Positions 35,139-44,409 of a DNA stretch of 64,000 bases are shown piece by piece (positions within the stretch are counted from its first letter, which is position 1; each line of letters starts with the position of its first letter). The stretch is from Algoriphagus halophilus. GTDB taxonomy: Bacteria; Bacteroidota; Bacteroidia; Cytophagales; Cyclobacteriaceae. The notes below the pieces were generated by a model that saw only the letters and a list, made by a program, of their open reading frames with translations, ran no database searches and was not told the DNA's origin. The stretch lies in the NCBI RefSeq assembly GCF_900129785.1, contig NZ_FSRC01000002.1, positions 248,001 to 312,000 on the forward strand, read 5' to 3'. The translations under genes and the position numbers were made by a program.

Positions 35139-35414
35139 ATGAAAATATCCACATCAAAAGGAAATTTTAAAATCATTCAAACTGTCAAGAATCAAGACGA
35201 ACTTCTAATTCTTGGTTCCTGGAATGATCTTGTAAACAACTTTGAAAGCAGCCGAATATTTTTAGTAAATAAGCCTGATAGCTTGTTTGGCATTTATGTG
35301 TGCAAACAAGAATGTACAGATTTTTTAGGCGAGCTGCTTTTGTCAATTAACTATAACGAATGGGAAGATTTCAAATTGGGTGAAGTGAATTCTTATCGAA
35401 CGTATTTAGCGTAA
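35139..35414 (+). CDS. 91-residue hypothetical protein
   Basis: Not recognised. The protein is soluble, with a mixed alpha/beta pattern (FKIIQTVKNQDELLILGSW), two Cys (CKQEC) and no signal. It follows the response regulator by 114 bases on the same strand. Composition looks coding, and the start is an ATG with an A-rich upstream region. Confidence 0.55.
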   Translation: MKISTSKGNFKIIQTVKNQDELLILGSWNDLVNNFESSRIFLVNKPDSLFGIYVCKQECTDFLGELLLSINYNEWEDFKLGEVNSYRTYLA

Positions 35415-35420
35415 GGGTGA

Positions 35421-36284
35421 TTATTTTTTAACAAGCAACTTCAGAGCTGCGCGGATCAGGGAATCCAAGGTTTTTTCAGCCTCTTTATCAAACTCTTTTA
35501 GTATTCTATTCGCAACAATCGCATTAAGGCTAAGCACCTGATGCCCCAATAAGGCCCCCATGGCATAATATCCAGCCGTTTCCATTTCAAAATTAGTCAA
35601 TCGTTCACCTTCCATTTCCATTGCTGCCAAGCGGTCCAGCATCTGATCAATTACTGGTTTTAATTTGACTGTTCTTCCTTGAGGTGCATAAAAACCTGGA
35701 CAGGTTAAAGTAATTCCTTTCAAAAATTCCGGTCCAAGCCTTGATAGTAAATTTGAGCTAGCCTCAGCTTGATAGGGCGTAAAGCCTAATTTCAATTTTT
35801 GGCGGATTGCTTCTCCCCAGACTTGAGGACTGTTTAACGTAGGGTAAAACTGCATCAATGTATCCATCCCTACTGCTTTTGAAGAGGCCAATAAGGAGCC
35901 CACAGGAATATCCGATTGCATTGCACCAGAGGTGCCAATTCTAACTATCTGTAGACTTCGGTGGGTGGGATTGAGGGTTCGGGATTCTAGGTCAATATTA
36001 ACCAAAGCGTCGAGTTCTGTCATGAAGATCTCGATGTTGTCAGTCCCCATCCCTGTACTCATGACTGTGACTCGCTCTCCATCAATCCTTCCAGTATGGG
36101 TCACAAACTCTCTTTTTCTAGTCTGAAACTCAATCTCATCAAAATACTGGGAAACCAGAGGGACCCTGTCTGGATCACCTACCGTAAAAACAAAAGAAGC
36201 CAGATTTTCTGGCTTCAAATGTAAATGATATACGCTTCCATCAGCGTTTAGTATTAGTTCGGATTCAGGAATTCGTTGGCTCAC
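35421..36284 (-). CDS. Nucleoside phosphorylase (uridine phosphorylase-like)
   Basis: A 287-residue enzyme of the PNP/UDP superfamily. Visible motifs are VGDPDRVP (phosphate-binding GDPxR) near 36, TGMGTDNIEI near 77, IRIGTSGAMQ near 114 and NFEMETAGYY (ribose-binding MExE-type) near 222. It should cleave a nucleoside with phosphate to a base and ribose-1-phosphate, with uridine the most likely substrate. Its first 20 bases overlap the end of trhO, so the two are probably translated in a coupled way. Confidence 0.9.
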   Translation of the reverse strand: MSQRIPESELILNADGSVYHLHLKPENLASFVFTVGDPDRVPLVSQYFDEIEFQTRKREFVTHTGRIDGERVTVMSTGMGTDNIEIFMTELDALVNIDLESRTLNPTHRSLQIVRIGTSGAMQSDIPVGSLLASSKAVGMDTLMQFYPTLNSPQVWGEAIRQKLKLGFTPYQAEASSNLLSRLGPEFLKGITLTCPGFYAPQGRTVKLKPVIDQMLDRLAAMEMEGERLTNFEMETAGYYAMGALLGHQVLSLNAIVANRILKEFDKEAEKTLDSLIRAALKLLVKK

Positions 36285-37260
36285 CCTCTAATTTAGTAAT
36301 TTGATTTTTATTGCCAGAACGTTTCAAGCCTTTATAAGGATTATATCCATTGGTATTCTTTTGGTAATAACCCGTTCCGTCATAGGTTCTTTTTTCAGGA
36401 TGATCCTTGCATTCATCCGAACATGCACCTTCCATTTTCCAACCACATTCTTCACAAATCGCAACATGTGCATTACAGCTTGGGTTGGCGCAATTGACCA
36501 TTCTGTCGGAGTCAGTACCGCACACATGACAAGTTGAAATTACTTTTGGATTCACCTTATTGACATCCACTGCGATCCTGTTATCAAAAACATAACATTT
36601 CCCTTCAAAATCTTCTCCTCCAGCTTCCATTCCATACTTGATGATCCCTCCATGAAGTTGGTATACATCCTCAAAGCCTTGCTCCAATAAAAAAGCCGAA
36701 GCTTTTTCACACTTGATCCCTCCAGTACAATAGGTCAGTACTTTTTTGTTTTTCAAGTGTTCCAGTTCCTTTACTTTTTCAGGAAAATCCCGGAAGTTAT
36801 CGATATCCAAGGTTAGGGCATTTTTGAATCTCCCTAATTCATGCTCGTAGTTAGACCGTACATCTAGTATGACCACGTCCTCCTGATCTTTCAATTTTTT
36901 AAACTCTTCCGGATCTAGATGTTTTCCAGTTTTGACATTTGGGTCCAAATGTCTTAGTGCAGAATGAACAATTTCAGGCTTATACCTTACATGAATCTTT
37001 GTAAATGCATGCTTGTCGTGCTCATCGATTTTAAATTCAGTTTTGGCGAATCTTGGATCAGCATGAACATAAGCCATGTACTTTTCACAGTCTTCTTTCA
37101 GGCCGGAAACTGTACCATTCAAACCTTCATCGGAGATTATGATTCTACCTCGGATGTTGTTTTCTACGCAAAACAAGTGATGCTGCTCCCGGTATTCTTC
37201 AGGATTTTCAATCTTGGCGTAGCAATAATAAAGGAGGATGTAATAATTGTTGTTTTCCAT
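36265..37260 (-). CDS. trhO: tRNA uridine(34) hydroxylase TrhO (rhodanese family)
   Basis: A 331-residue protein with an N-terminal acylphosphatase-like part (GRIIISDEGLNGTVSG), a central rhodanese domain (VVILDVRSNYEHELGRF, catalytic loop CTGGIKC with Cys178), and a Cys-rich C-terminus (STCHVCGTDS, NCANPSC, CEECGW). TrhO makes 5-hydroxyuridine at position 34 of some tRNAs. Length and motifs match. It is the first gene of a pair with the nucleoside phosphorylase. Confidence 0.95.
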   Translation of the reverse strand: MENNNYYILLYYCYAKIENPEEYREQHHLFCVENNIRGRIIISDEGLNGTVSGLKEDCEKYMAYVHADPRFAKTEFKIDEHDKHAFTKIHVRYKPEIVHSALRHLDPNVKTGKHLDPEEFKKLKDQEDVVILDVRSNYEHELGRFKNALTLDIDNFRDFPEKVKELEHLKNKKVLTYCTGGIKCEKASAFLLEQGFEDVYQLHGGIIKYGMEAGGEDFEGKCYVFDNRIAVDVNKVNPKVISTCHVCGTDSDRMVNCANPSCNAHVAICEECGWKMEGACSDECKDHPEKRTYDGTGYYQKNTNGYNPYKGLKRSGNKNQITKLEGEPTNS

Positions 37261-37327
37261 AACTAGAGCCCTGTTTCGGCAGGGTGTTTAAGGATGTATG
37301 ATTTGTACTATAAATTAAAAGGCAAAT

Positions 37328-37966
37328 TTAAGATTTAATTTTTGCAGCTGGGTTACCAAAAACCGTTTCATTGTCTCCAACAGAAGAAATTACTACTGAA
37401 CCGGCTCCTACTCTCGCATTTTTCCCGATGGTCACACCTGATACAATTGTCACTCCGGAACCAATAAATGCTCCTTCTCCTATGGTTACTTCAGAGTTGA
37501 TAATAGAGCCTGCTCCAACTTGAACAAAATCTCCCAACTTCGCTTTGTGATCAATGATCGCACCTGTATTCAAAATACAATGTTGACCGATCTCTACTCC
37601 TGTTCCTACAGTTACTTTGGCATTAATAAAGTTTCCATGACCAATAACAGCATCGGTAGAAATATAGGCTGTTTGATGTATAGCATTGATAGGCTGAACC
37701 TTTCTTCGCTCGTTCAACAATTTCACAAGAAATTTTCGATACTTGACATCATCTACAGCCACAAAAGCTTCCGCTTTTTTCCCTACTAGCTTTAAAAACC
37801 CATCGTCTTCAGGATTTCCTAAAACAGAAACGGTATTGATTTCAGTGCCATGAAGATTTTCATCTTCATCCAGAAAACCATATACCACGACATCATTACT
37901 GTTAAATATTTCAAGAGCGGGATGAGCAATACCTGTTGCTCCCAAAATAATTACTGGTTTTTCCAT
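37328..37966 (-). CDS. NeuD/PglD-type sugar acyltransferase
   Basis: A 212-residue protein. The N-terminus has a small nucleotide-sugar-binding fold (KPVIILGATGIAHPALEIF), and the C-terminal 110 residues are a left-handed hexapeptide-repeat helix (VIGHGNFINAKVTVGTGVEI and onward, ending GNPAAKI). Such enzymes O- or N-acetylate sugars of surface glycans. The ATG at 37966 begins at the first beta-strand and is preferred over an upstream start at 37990. No glycan cluster is adjacent, although glycosyltransferases lie 3-8 kb further on. Confidence 0.88.
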   Translation of the reverse strand: MEKPVIILGATGIAHPALEIFNSNDVVVYGFLDEDENLHGTEINTVSVLGNPEDDGFLKLVGKKAEAFVAVDDVKYRKFLVKLLNERRKVQPINAIHQTAYISTDAVIGHGNFINAKVTVGTGVEIGQHCILNTGAIIDHKAKLGDFVQVGAGSIINSEVTIGEGAFIGSGVTIVSGVTIGKNARVGAGSVVISSVGDNETVFGNPAAKIKS

Positions 37967-38021
37967 AGTATTTTCCTTTTCGGACTGCAAAAGTACGGTA
38001 AATCATATCCTTACGCAAAAA

Positions 38022-39317
38022 TCATTTGCTGTCTCTCATTACCAAACTCTGGGCGATTTTAAATTGAAGACACTCCTTGGGTTGGCAATATTTTTTGTAT
38101 AAACCCAGCATCCCCTGGGTATCAAAGACATTGGAAGGAATCCAATTGGCAGTTTGGAATTTCTTAACAATCCTATTATCCTCAGGCGCCACCTCTTGAA
38201 TTAAATCAAAACAAAGTTCTTTCCATTCCGATTGCTAGAAATATCTCCCATAGGCAAACCACAAAGGCAAAACATAGTTGATAATCAACAACTGTAAGAC
38301 TGTATTGGAAACACCATTTGAGACTTTTCTTGAGGCGGGTTTCCCAAAAGAATAATGATGGACCCAGTAATCACTTGGGCTGATTTGAAGCAAATTCTTA
38401 ATCGAGGAAAAATCTCTAGAATCTTCTAAAATTGCCCTCAATAAGCTGGGCGCATTGGATAAAATAGCCGCTAGCTGTGCAATCCTCAAAGTAGGCAAAT
38501 TGCTAGGCCTGGCTCCCATGAAAGACCAGTGCTGAGGGCTCAGTGAACGCTCCCATTGATATTTCTTCTTTAGAAAATCCGACTCTTTGATTAAATATTG
38601 AACATAAGGCTCTTCAGAATCTTCCGGCAACAAGCCCGCTTGTCTAAATAGTATGGCTTCCAATACGGGTAGTTTATCCCGGTGTTTCATCAAGATTTTA
38701 TACGGAAATAATTTAGCCAACTCGGCCATACCTTTACTATTTGTTTTGAACCCAAAAGTGGTAAATAACCATTGATAGGATGTCTCCTCCCAATCTCCTT
38801 TGTTTTCCTCTAACAGATTTAAAATTGATTGAGATTTTTCTTGAAGCCGTTCTACCAGGGATTTTTCCAAACTCGAAAAGCGAATGATTTCTGGAACTTG
38901 GTGCACTGCATAAGCACAGGGGAGCTCAGATTGATAATCCAACAGCCGCTCGTAATTTCTCCAGATATTTAAGAATATTTTCCCTTTCAATTCCACAGTT
39001 GGAATCAAGGTTCCATCATTTCGTAGCACTGGCTTGTCATTTTCCCATACTACGTGCAGGACTACTGAATTATAAGCGGGATTCGCTTCATGATCGTGGT
39101 TCTTCCAATCGGAAGCATATTTATGAACCTCTACATGACCATGAAAGGCTACCCCATCTATCATAACCACTGAATCTAAAAAATCAGGGCCTTCCGCTAG
39201 ATTATGGAAACCAATTTGGATTACTTGAACTTGTTCCTGATTGGTAGTTTGGAAATCCCGTTTTTCGAAATATTGAAATTTCCAGACGAGTTATAAAAAG
39301 TCTTCTCTGAAATTCAT
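38022..39317 (-). pseudogene. DUF2851 family gene with two in-frame nonsense codons
   Basis: A single frame of 432 codons from ATG 39317 to TGA 38022 matches DUF2851 from end to end: WKFQYFEKRDF near the start, GHVEVHKYASDWKNHDH in the middle, and FDTQGMLGLYKKYCQPKECL at the end. It is broken by TAA at 39291-39293 (codon 9) and TAG at 38235-38237 (codon 361). No frameshift is present. The longest open part encodes only 311 residues, without the true N- and C-termini. DUF2851 proteins are widespread in Bacteroidetes and of unknown function. This looks like a recent inactivation. Confidence 0.88.
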
Positions 39318-39364
39318 AAAAATCACCTAAAGTCTTCTTTAAATTAAAAAAACTTTACTAAAAT

Positions 39365-39390
39365 AAAAAGCCAGTAAAAACTGGCTTTAA
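39365..39390 (-). terminator. Terminator of pyrF
   Basis: The stem aagccagt/actggctt with a T-rich loop is followed on the minus strand by TTTTTATTTT, directly after the pyrF stop. Confidence 0.85.
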
Positions 39391-39412
39391 AAACAATTAT
39401 AAATCTTCTTCA

Positions 39413-40228
39413 TTAAAGATAAGTATCCAATAGACTGGACATTTCTTCCTGAAGTTTTTGTGCTTCTGATCTGGCCGATTTTCCAAAATTTTCATCTTGA
39501 GACGCATAAATAATTCCTCGACTAGAATTCACAAGCAACCCACAGGAAGAATTCATTCCATATTTGGCAACATCAGCTAGGCTACCACCTTGAGCTCCCA
39601 CTCCCGGAACCAAAAAGAAATGATCCGGCACCACCTTCCTTACCTCTCCAATCAATTCACCGCGGGTAGCTCCTACCACATACATCATATTATCGGAGTT
39701 CCCCCATTGCTGGCTTTTTTCTAATACAGATTGATACATCGGCTTGCCAGTTTCATCCTTAATGAGTTGAAAATCCATTGATCCAGCATTAGAAGTTAGC
39801 GCCAAAAGAATAACCCATTTATTCTCAAATTCTAAAAACGGAGTCACACTATCGACCCCCATATATGGAGCTACTGTCACCGAATCAAAATCCATTTTTT
39901 CAAAAAAGGCCTTGGCATATAGCTTAGAGGTATTTCCAATATCCCCCCTTTTTGCATCGGCAATTGTAAAAATATCCTTAGGGATTAATTCATTTACTTT
40001 TTGAAGCGTTTCCCAACCCTGAGGACCCAAGGCTTCAAAAAATGCGATATTTGGCTTGTAGGCTACTGCAAAATCAGCGGTCTGTTCTATAATTTCTTTA
40101 CAGAAAGTGAAAATTGGATCTTTCTCCGACTTTAGATGTGCTGGAATTTTCTGGATATCTGCATCGAGCCCTACACATAGAAAGGATGACTTTTTCTGAA
40201 TTTGGGAAAATAGCTCGGCTTTGTTCAT
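39413..40228 (-). CDS. pyrF: Orotidine 5'-phosphate decarboxylase (type 2)
   Basis: A 271-residue enzyme for the last step of UMP synthesis. The type 2 active-site motif [18 protein letters not shown] is near 90, [11 protein letters not shown] is at the N-terminus, and [19 protein letters not shown] forms the phosphate-binding loop. Its length fits type 2. It stands alone with its own terminator, separate from carB. Confidence 0.96.
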   Translation of the reverse strand: MNKAELFSQIQKKSSFLCVGLDADIQKIPAHLKSEKDPIFTFCKEIIEQTADFAVAYKPNIAFFEALGPQGWETLQKVNELIPKDIFTIADAKRGDIGNTSKLYAKAFFEKMDFDSVTVAPYMGVDSVTPFLEFENKWVILLALTSNAGSMDFQLIKDETGKPMYQSVLEKSQQWGNSDNMMYVVGATRGELIGEVRKVVPDHFFLVPGVGAQGGSLADVAKYGMNSSCGLLVNSSRGIIYASQDENFGKSARSEAQKLQEEMSSLLDTYL

Positions 40229-40292
40229 GAATTATAGGATTTTGGGCAAAGGTAAGAAATGCTGTTTAGCTATTTTTGGGAAAAGTTAATTT

Positions 40293-40709
40293 ATGAAGAC
40301 AGTCCTTCTTACTTTCTTATTTTTTTTATGCTATACCTTAACCTTTGGGCAAAAACTCCTTGGGAATTGGGAATGGATTGAAAATACAGAGGAAAGATCC
40401 TTTAGGGTCACTTTGTTCCAAGATCAAGACAAATCCTCATCAAAATCACTCATTAAAGGAATTCATTGTGGTGAATATTACAATAGAGGCCGAGTAGATT
40501 GCGCTTCCACAACGTCCATGATTTTAAAACCAGGAGAACTTCCAAATAGCTGGACAGGAAGCATTAATAGCAACTTTTCTGGAGAAACTTCCAAGATTAG
40601 AGTTACATACATCCCTGACAAAGATCAATTGTCTTGGGAAATAATAAATCCCTCAGGTCAATTCTATTTTCCACATGACGCGATCCTAAAAAGAGAAAAT
40701 AGCTTATAA
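40293..40709 (+). CDS. Secreted hypothetical protein
   Basis: A 138-residue protein with a Sec signal peptide (MKTVLLTFLFFLCYTLTFGQ). The mature domain is small and beta-rich and begins KLLGNWEWIENTEERSFRVT, like lipocalin-type or avidin-like small barrels. The family is not recognised. It contains two Cys (GIHCGEYYNRGRVDCA) that could form a disulphide. It is divergent from pyrF, and its stop overlaps the end of the converging flippase-like gene. Confidence 0.6.
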   Translation: MKTVLLTFLFFLCYTLTFGQKLLGNWEWIENTEERSFRVTLFQDQDKSSSKSLIKGIHCGEYYNRGRVDCASTTSMILKPGELPNSWTGSINSNFSGETSKIRVTYIPDKDQLSWEIINPSGQFYFPHDAILKRENSL

Positions 40710-41600
40710 TTCTGACTCTACTTTTTTGTCAAATTCCACTTTGATCATAGCACCTGTAAGTGAGACCAATGCGGTGATCAAGAAGAAGATTAAACTAAAG
40801 GCCACTGCAGTAGCTTCATTTATCCCTGCATAAGTATGCGCATAAATGAACACCAGTTCACGGGCTCCAACGCCACCAATGGTCAAAGGAAGCACGGCAA
40901 CGATAGAGGATAATAAAAACACCAATTGATATGCTAAGAAGTTTGTTTCAACTCCTAGCGCCAACAAAATAAACAAGGCACAGACCAACTGGGAGATTTG
41001 TCCCAACATGGACCAACTATTGGATTTTAAAAAAGAAGGTAAAAAAGGTTTAAAGAAAAGCTTTTGAACTAACCAAAATGAAGGAAACACCAACACTGAA
41101 GCGATTACGATCAATACTTCCCAAGGTACTTGAGATTCAAATGGAAGCACTAAATCTACTGGGAGAACAAGAATAAGTAACAAAAACACGATGGCAACCA
41201 GCCCTCCTAAACGATCCAAAAGAGAAGCTTGAATCAGTGATTTTACGGAAGTTTTATAATTCTTATTGAGTAAATAGATTTTGTATCCATCCCCTCCAAT
41301 TCCTCCAGGAAGAAATAGGTTATAAAACATGCCTACCAAATACAATCGGAAATTCAGCTTTTCAGAAATATTCAAGCCAATATTCCTGAAATAAAGATTT
41401 AACCTCAATGCTGTAAAAACCTTACTCATTACAAATAAGATTATGGCAGGTACTAACCAAAACCAATGAATCGACTTGGTGATCAACCAGAGTTCCTCGG
41501 TATCAATTTTTCGGAATACCAGGAATATTGCCAACCCCGTCAAAAGAAGTTTCAGTCCGGTTTTGAGTTTCTTACCTAGAGTACTTGCTTTTTTTTCCAA
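40704..41600 (-). CDS. Lysylphosphatidylglycerol synthase TM-like flippase domain protein (UPF0104)
   Basis: A 298-residue membrane protein with about eight helices and the family motifs LYLVGMFYNLFLPGGIGGDGYK (shown in part: FYNLFLPGGIGGDGYK near 97) and GGVGARELVFIYAH near 243. It has only the transmembrane domain, without a lysyl-transferase part, as in putative lipid-linked sugar flippases. Start is TTG at 41600; a stop lies directly upstream in frame and no ATG is near. It follows the GT2 gene on the same strand and probably works on the same polyprenyl glycolipid. Confidence 0.85.
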   Translation of the reverse strand: MEKKASTLGKKLKTGLKLLLTGLAIFLVFRKIDTEELWLITKSIHWFWLVPAIILFVMSKVFTALRLNLYFRNIGLNISEKLNFRLYLVGMFYNLFLPGGIGGDGYKIYLLNKNYKTSVKSLIQASLLDRLGGLVAIVFLLLILVLPVDLVLPFESQVPWEVLIVIASVLVFPSFWLVQKLFFKPFLPSFLKSNSWSMLGQISQLVCALFILLALGVETNFLAYQLVFLLSSIVAVLPLTIGGVGARELVFIYAHTYAGINEATAVAFSLIFFLITALVSLTGAMIKVEFDKKVESEL

Positions 41601-41659
41601 GGAAAGTCAGGTCTATTCTTCTGAATTGAACAGCTCAACGAATTGGGAATGAGACAGTC

Positions 41660-42613
41660 TTATGCTGTCAAAGCTTCCCCTTGATAAACTGATTTAATGG
41701 TGTAGGTAGTTTTATTTTGAGATTCAAAGTAAGTTCGGACAATGATCTCGGCAATAATTCCAGTCGTGATAAATTGAATACCTCCAAGCACCAATATAAA
41801 GCCTAAAATCATGATTGGCCTTCCCCAAATATCCTCTCCCATGATTTTCAGTACCAACAGGTAAATATTGATGAGAACACCTATTAGGAAAGCGATTATT
41901 CCGATTCCACCAAACAAGTGAATCGGACGTTGGAAATACTTTTGAAAAAATAGCATTAAGATCAGATCAGCCATTACTTTAAAAGTCCGGCTCAACCCAT
42001 ATTTAGATTCACCATGGATTCTAGGGTGATGTTTCACATCCATTTCTGTCATCCTCGCACCCTGTTGCTTGGCAAGAACCGGGATAAAACGGTGCAATTC
42101 CCCATATAACCCCATTCCTTGAGCGATCTCAGCTTTATAAACTCTGAGCGTACAACCATAATCATTCAAATAGACTTTGGTCGTATTTCGGATCACCCAG
42201 TTGGCTATTTTACTCGGAATCTTCCTCAACACAAACCCATCTTTTCTATTGGCCCTTCTACCTGCTACTACATCCCAGTCTTCATCAATCGCTTTTTGAA
42301 GCATAATAGGAATGTCTGTGGGGTCATTTTGCAAATCCCCATCCATGGTAGAAATATACTCGCCTGTAGCCATGTCAATTCCCGCTGCCAATGCGGTGGT
42401 TTGACCATAATTCCGATTGAAAATAATCAGCTTTGTCCGATCATTTGCATACTTTTTCACTTCGGCCACTGTCTTATCAGTAGAACCATCCTCTATTAGA
42501 ATGACCTCATAGTCGATTTCAGAAAGTGCGGAATAGGTGGCTTCCAATAATGGCTTGATGTTTTCTTCTTCGTTGTAGATCGTAATAACTACAGACAACA
42601 GGGGCTTGCTCAT
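41660..42613 (-). CDS. GT2 polyprenyl-phosphate glycosyltransferase with C-terminal membrane helices
   Basis: A 317-residue enzyme from ATG 42613 (a second ATG two codons upstream is possible). The GT-A domain has SVVITIYNEEENI at the start, ILIEDGSTDKT near 40 and the metal-binding MDGDLQNDP near 90. The C-terminus has two transmembrane helices (IHLFGGIGIIAFLIGVLINI). This is the layout of DPM1/GtrB-type enzymes that load a sugar on undecaprenyl phosphate. The two GT39 proteins next door would be the users of such a donor. The frame upstream to 42742 overlaps the divergent gene and is not used. Confidence 0.92.
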   Translation of the reverse strand: MSKPLLSVVITIYNEEENIKPLLEATYSALSEIDYEVILIEDGSTDKTVAEVKKYANDRTKLIIFNRNYGQTTALAAGIDMATGEYISTMDGDLQNDPTDIPIMLQKAIDEDWDVVAGRRANRKDGFVLRKIPSKIANWVIRNTTKVYLNDYGCTLRVYKAEIAQGMGLYGELHRFIPVLAKQQGARMTEMDVKHHPRIHGESKYGLSRTFKVMADLILMLFFQKYFQRPIHLFGGIGIIAFLIGVLINIYLLVLKIMGEDIWGRPIMILGFILVLGGIQFITTGIIAEIIVRTYFESQNKTTYTIKSVYQGEALTA

Positions 42614-42694
42614 GATCATAAATTTGGTCAAAAATACGGCAAAATACTTCCGTTGCCAATAAACTGCGTATCGGCTTTCGGTTGCCAACGAAAA

Positions 42695-42728
42695 TTTGGT
42701 GTGACAAAGTTCATTCATCTTATCTTTG
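42695..42728 (+). promoter_or_regulatory. Candidate promoter of the first GT39 gene
   Basis: TTTG at 42695-42698 and TATCTTTG at 42721-42728 resemble the Bacteroidetes -33/-7 pair with a slightly long 22-base spacer. The ATG follows after 4 bases, so the transcript would have almost no leader. Confidence 0.4.
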
Positions 42729-42732
42729 CAAG

Positions 42733-44409
42733 ATGTTTTCAAAAGAGCTTCATATTAATCCATGGGTAATAATGGCGGCCTTTGCCATTTTGGTAGGACC
42801 ATTTGCCCTGAGCTTTCACATGCATTTTCCAGATGAAATGTATTATAGTGATGCTTCTGTTAAAATGATGCAAAATGGAGACTATCTCACCACGTACCTC
42901 GGAAACGGAGAGTTGAGGTTTCGAAAACCCATAGGAACTTACTGGGTGGTTTTAGCTGGATTCAAAATATTTGGAGTCAGTGCTTTTTCATCCAGGATCT
43001 TCTTTTTATTAGCCGGTTCATTGACTATCGGAATCACCTATCTGGTTGCAAAAGTCTTATTCTCAGACAAAAAGATTGCAGGACTATCTGCCCTGATTAT
43101 CGCTTCCAATATTGTTTTGATATTTGCCTCCACCCGTTCCATACCAGACGTGTTATTAGGCCTTACTATGACAGCCAGTGCCATTGGATTTGCAGGATTA
43201 ATGAGGTATGGAGACCAAGCTCCAAAAAAGTTTATATGGATATTATATCTCAGTTTGGCATTGGCCTTTGAAGTAAAAGGACTACCAGCCGCTGCTTTAG
43301 GAGGAATCGGAATACTTTACCTGCTATTCAATCCCTGGAAAAAAATATCATGGAAGACATTCCTTCATTTACCTTCTCTCCTTCTCGCTATTATTATCGG
43401 ATTATTCTGGTTTGTGGCCATGTGGAAAATTCATGGTCCTACTTACCTAGATAGCTTTTTAGAAGATCAAGTTGGAGGAAGAGTAGCATCACGCTACTTA
43501 CTTATTCTAAAAAACGGAGCACTTGCCTCAATCATTCTATTTGTAATTTATCTGCCTTGGGGGTTCTATCCTTTCCCGAAATTCAAAGAGACCATTCAGA
43601 AAACCTGGAAAGAAAATGCAGTATTCTTTGGATTCGCAGTTCTATGGGGATTGGCCATTCTAGGAATGGGAGCTATGACTACCAAATTTTATGAACGCTA
43701 CTTATTACCAGTTGCGCCTATTTTGGCAATCTTCCTGAGTTGGATCCTGGTAAAAGCTGATTTCCAATTGCGTCAAAAAGGCTTGAAAATAGGTGCAGCA
43801 TTTTTCATTCTATTATCCCTCATAGTCGGTGTTACAGGATTCTGGATCAATTTCCAATTAGGGAGTACCTTTTGGGTTTATTTGCAATTGGCAATTGGAT
43901 TTGCCCTTTTGATTTATTTAGTCCAATTAGTCTATAAAGGAAGTCAGCTGCCATGGGGATTATCCTTTTCCATTTTACTAGTATTCTTTTTTCTTTCTAC
44001 TGTTACCGCAAAAATCTCTCTTCCAGAGCAAGGAGCCCAAGTTCAAGCTTTTGTTTCTTCCAATAAAATTGACCCTACAAAGGAAATTGGTTTCATTGGC
44101 AACATTCATGTCAGCAGCAAGATTAGGGTATACTTAGGACCCGATTATTACATGACTGATATTACTGGAGAGAAATCCTTGAGTGAGCAGGAATTATTGG
44201 AAAGGTCTTCCATTTATCCGAACTTAATCGTAGAAGACAAATACCTGCAGCAACTTCCACTTCAAAATTATGAAGTCGAAGTCGCTTCAATGAATTGGGA
44301 TTCGAAAAAGATTCCTTTTTTACTTCAACATCTAGGAGACCCAAATTTCAAAGACCTATTAGAAGAAAATGGGAAAGTCTATTATTGGCTACAAAAAATA
44401 GGAGATTAA
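42733..44409 (+). CDS. GT39 family membrane glycosyltransferase (ArnT/PMT-like), first
   Basis: A 558-residue protein with an N-terminal cytoplasmic stub and about twelve hydrophobic helices. The first periplasmic loop carries the catalytic-type acidic motif FPDEMYYSDASVKMMQNGDY and then RFRKPIGTYW, as in ArnT/PMT enzymes that transfer a sugar from a polyprenyl donor. The ATG at 42733 follows a TATCTTTG element and is chosen over an upstream frame extension that overlaps the divergent GT2 gene. The last codons overlap the end of the converging second GT39. The acceptor is unknown. Confidence 0.9.
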   Translation: MFSKELHINPWVIMAAFAILVGPFALSFHMHFPDEMYYSDASVKMMQNGDYLTTYLGNGELRFRKPIGTYWVVLAGFKIFGVSAFSSRIFFLLAGSLTIGITYLVAKVLFSDKKIAGLSALIIASNIVLIFASTRSIPDVLLGLTMTASAIGFAGLMRYGDQAPKKFIWILYLSLALAFEVKGLPAAALGGIGILYLLFNPWKKISWKTFLHLPSLLLAIIIGLFWFVAMWKIHGPTYLDSFLEDQVGGRVASRYLLILKNGALASIILFVIYLPWGFYPFPKFKETIQKTWKENAVFFGFAVLWGLAILGMGAMTTKFYERYLLPVAPILAIFLSWILVKADFQLRQKGLKIGAAFFILLSLIVGVTGFWINFQLGSTFWVYLQLAIGFALLIYLVQLVYKGSQLPWGLSFSILLVFFFLSTVTAKISLPEQGAQVQAFVSSNKIDPTKEIGFIGNIHVSSKIRVYLGPDYYMTDITGEKSLSEQELLERSSIYPNLIVEDKYLQQLPLQNYEVEVASMNWDSKKIPFLLQHLGDPNFKDLLEENGKVYYWLQKIGD

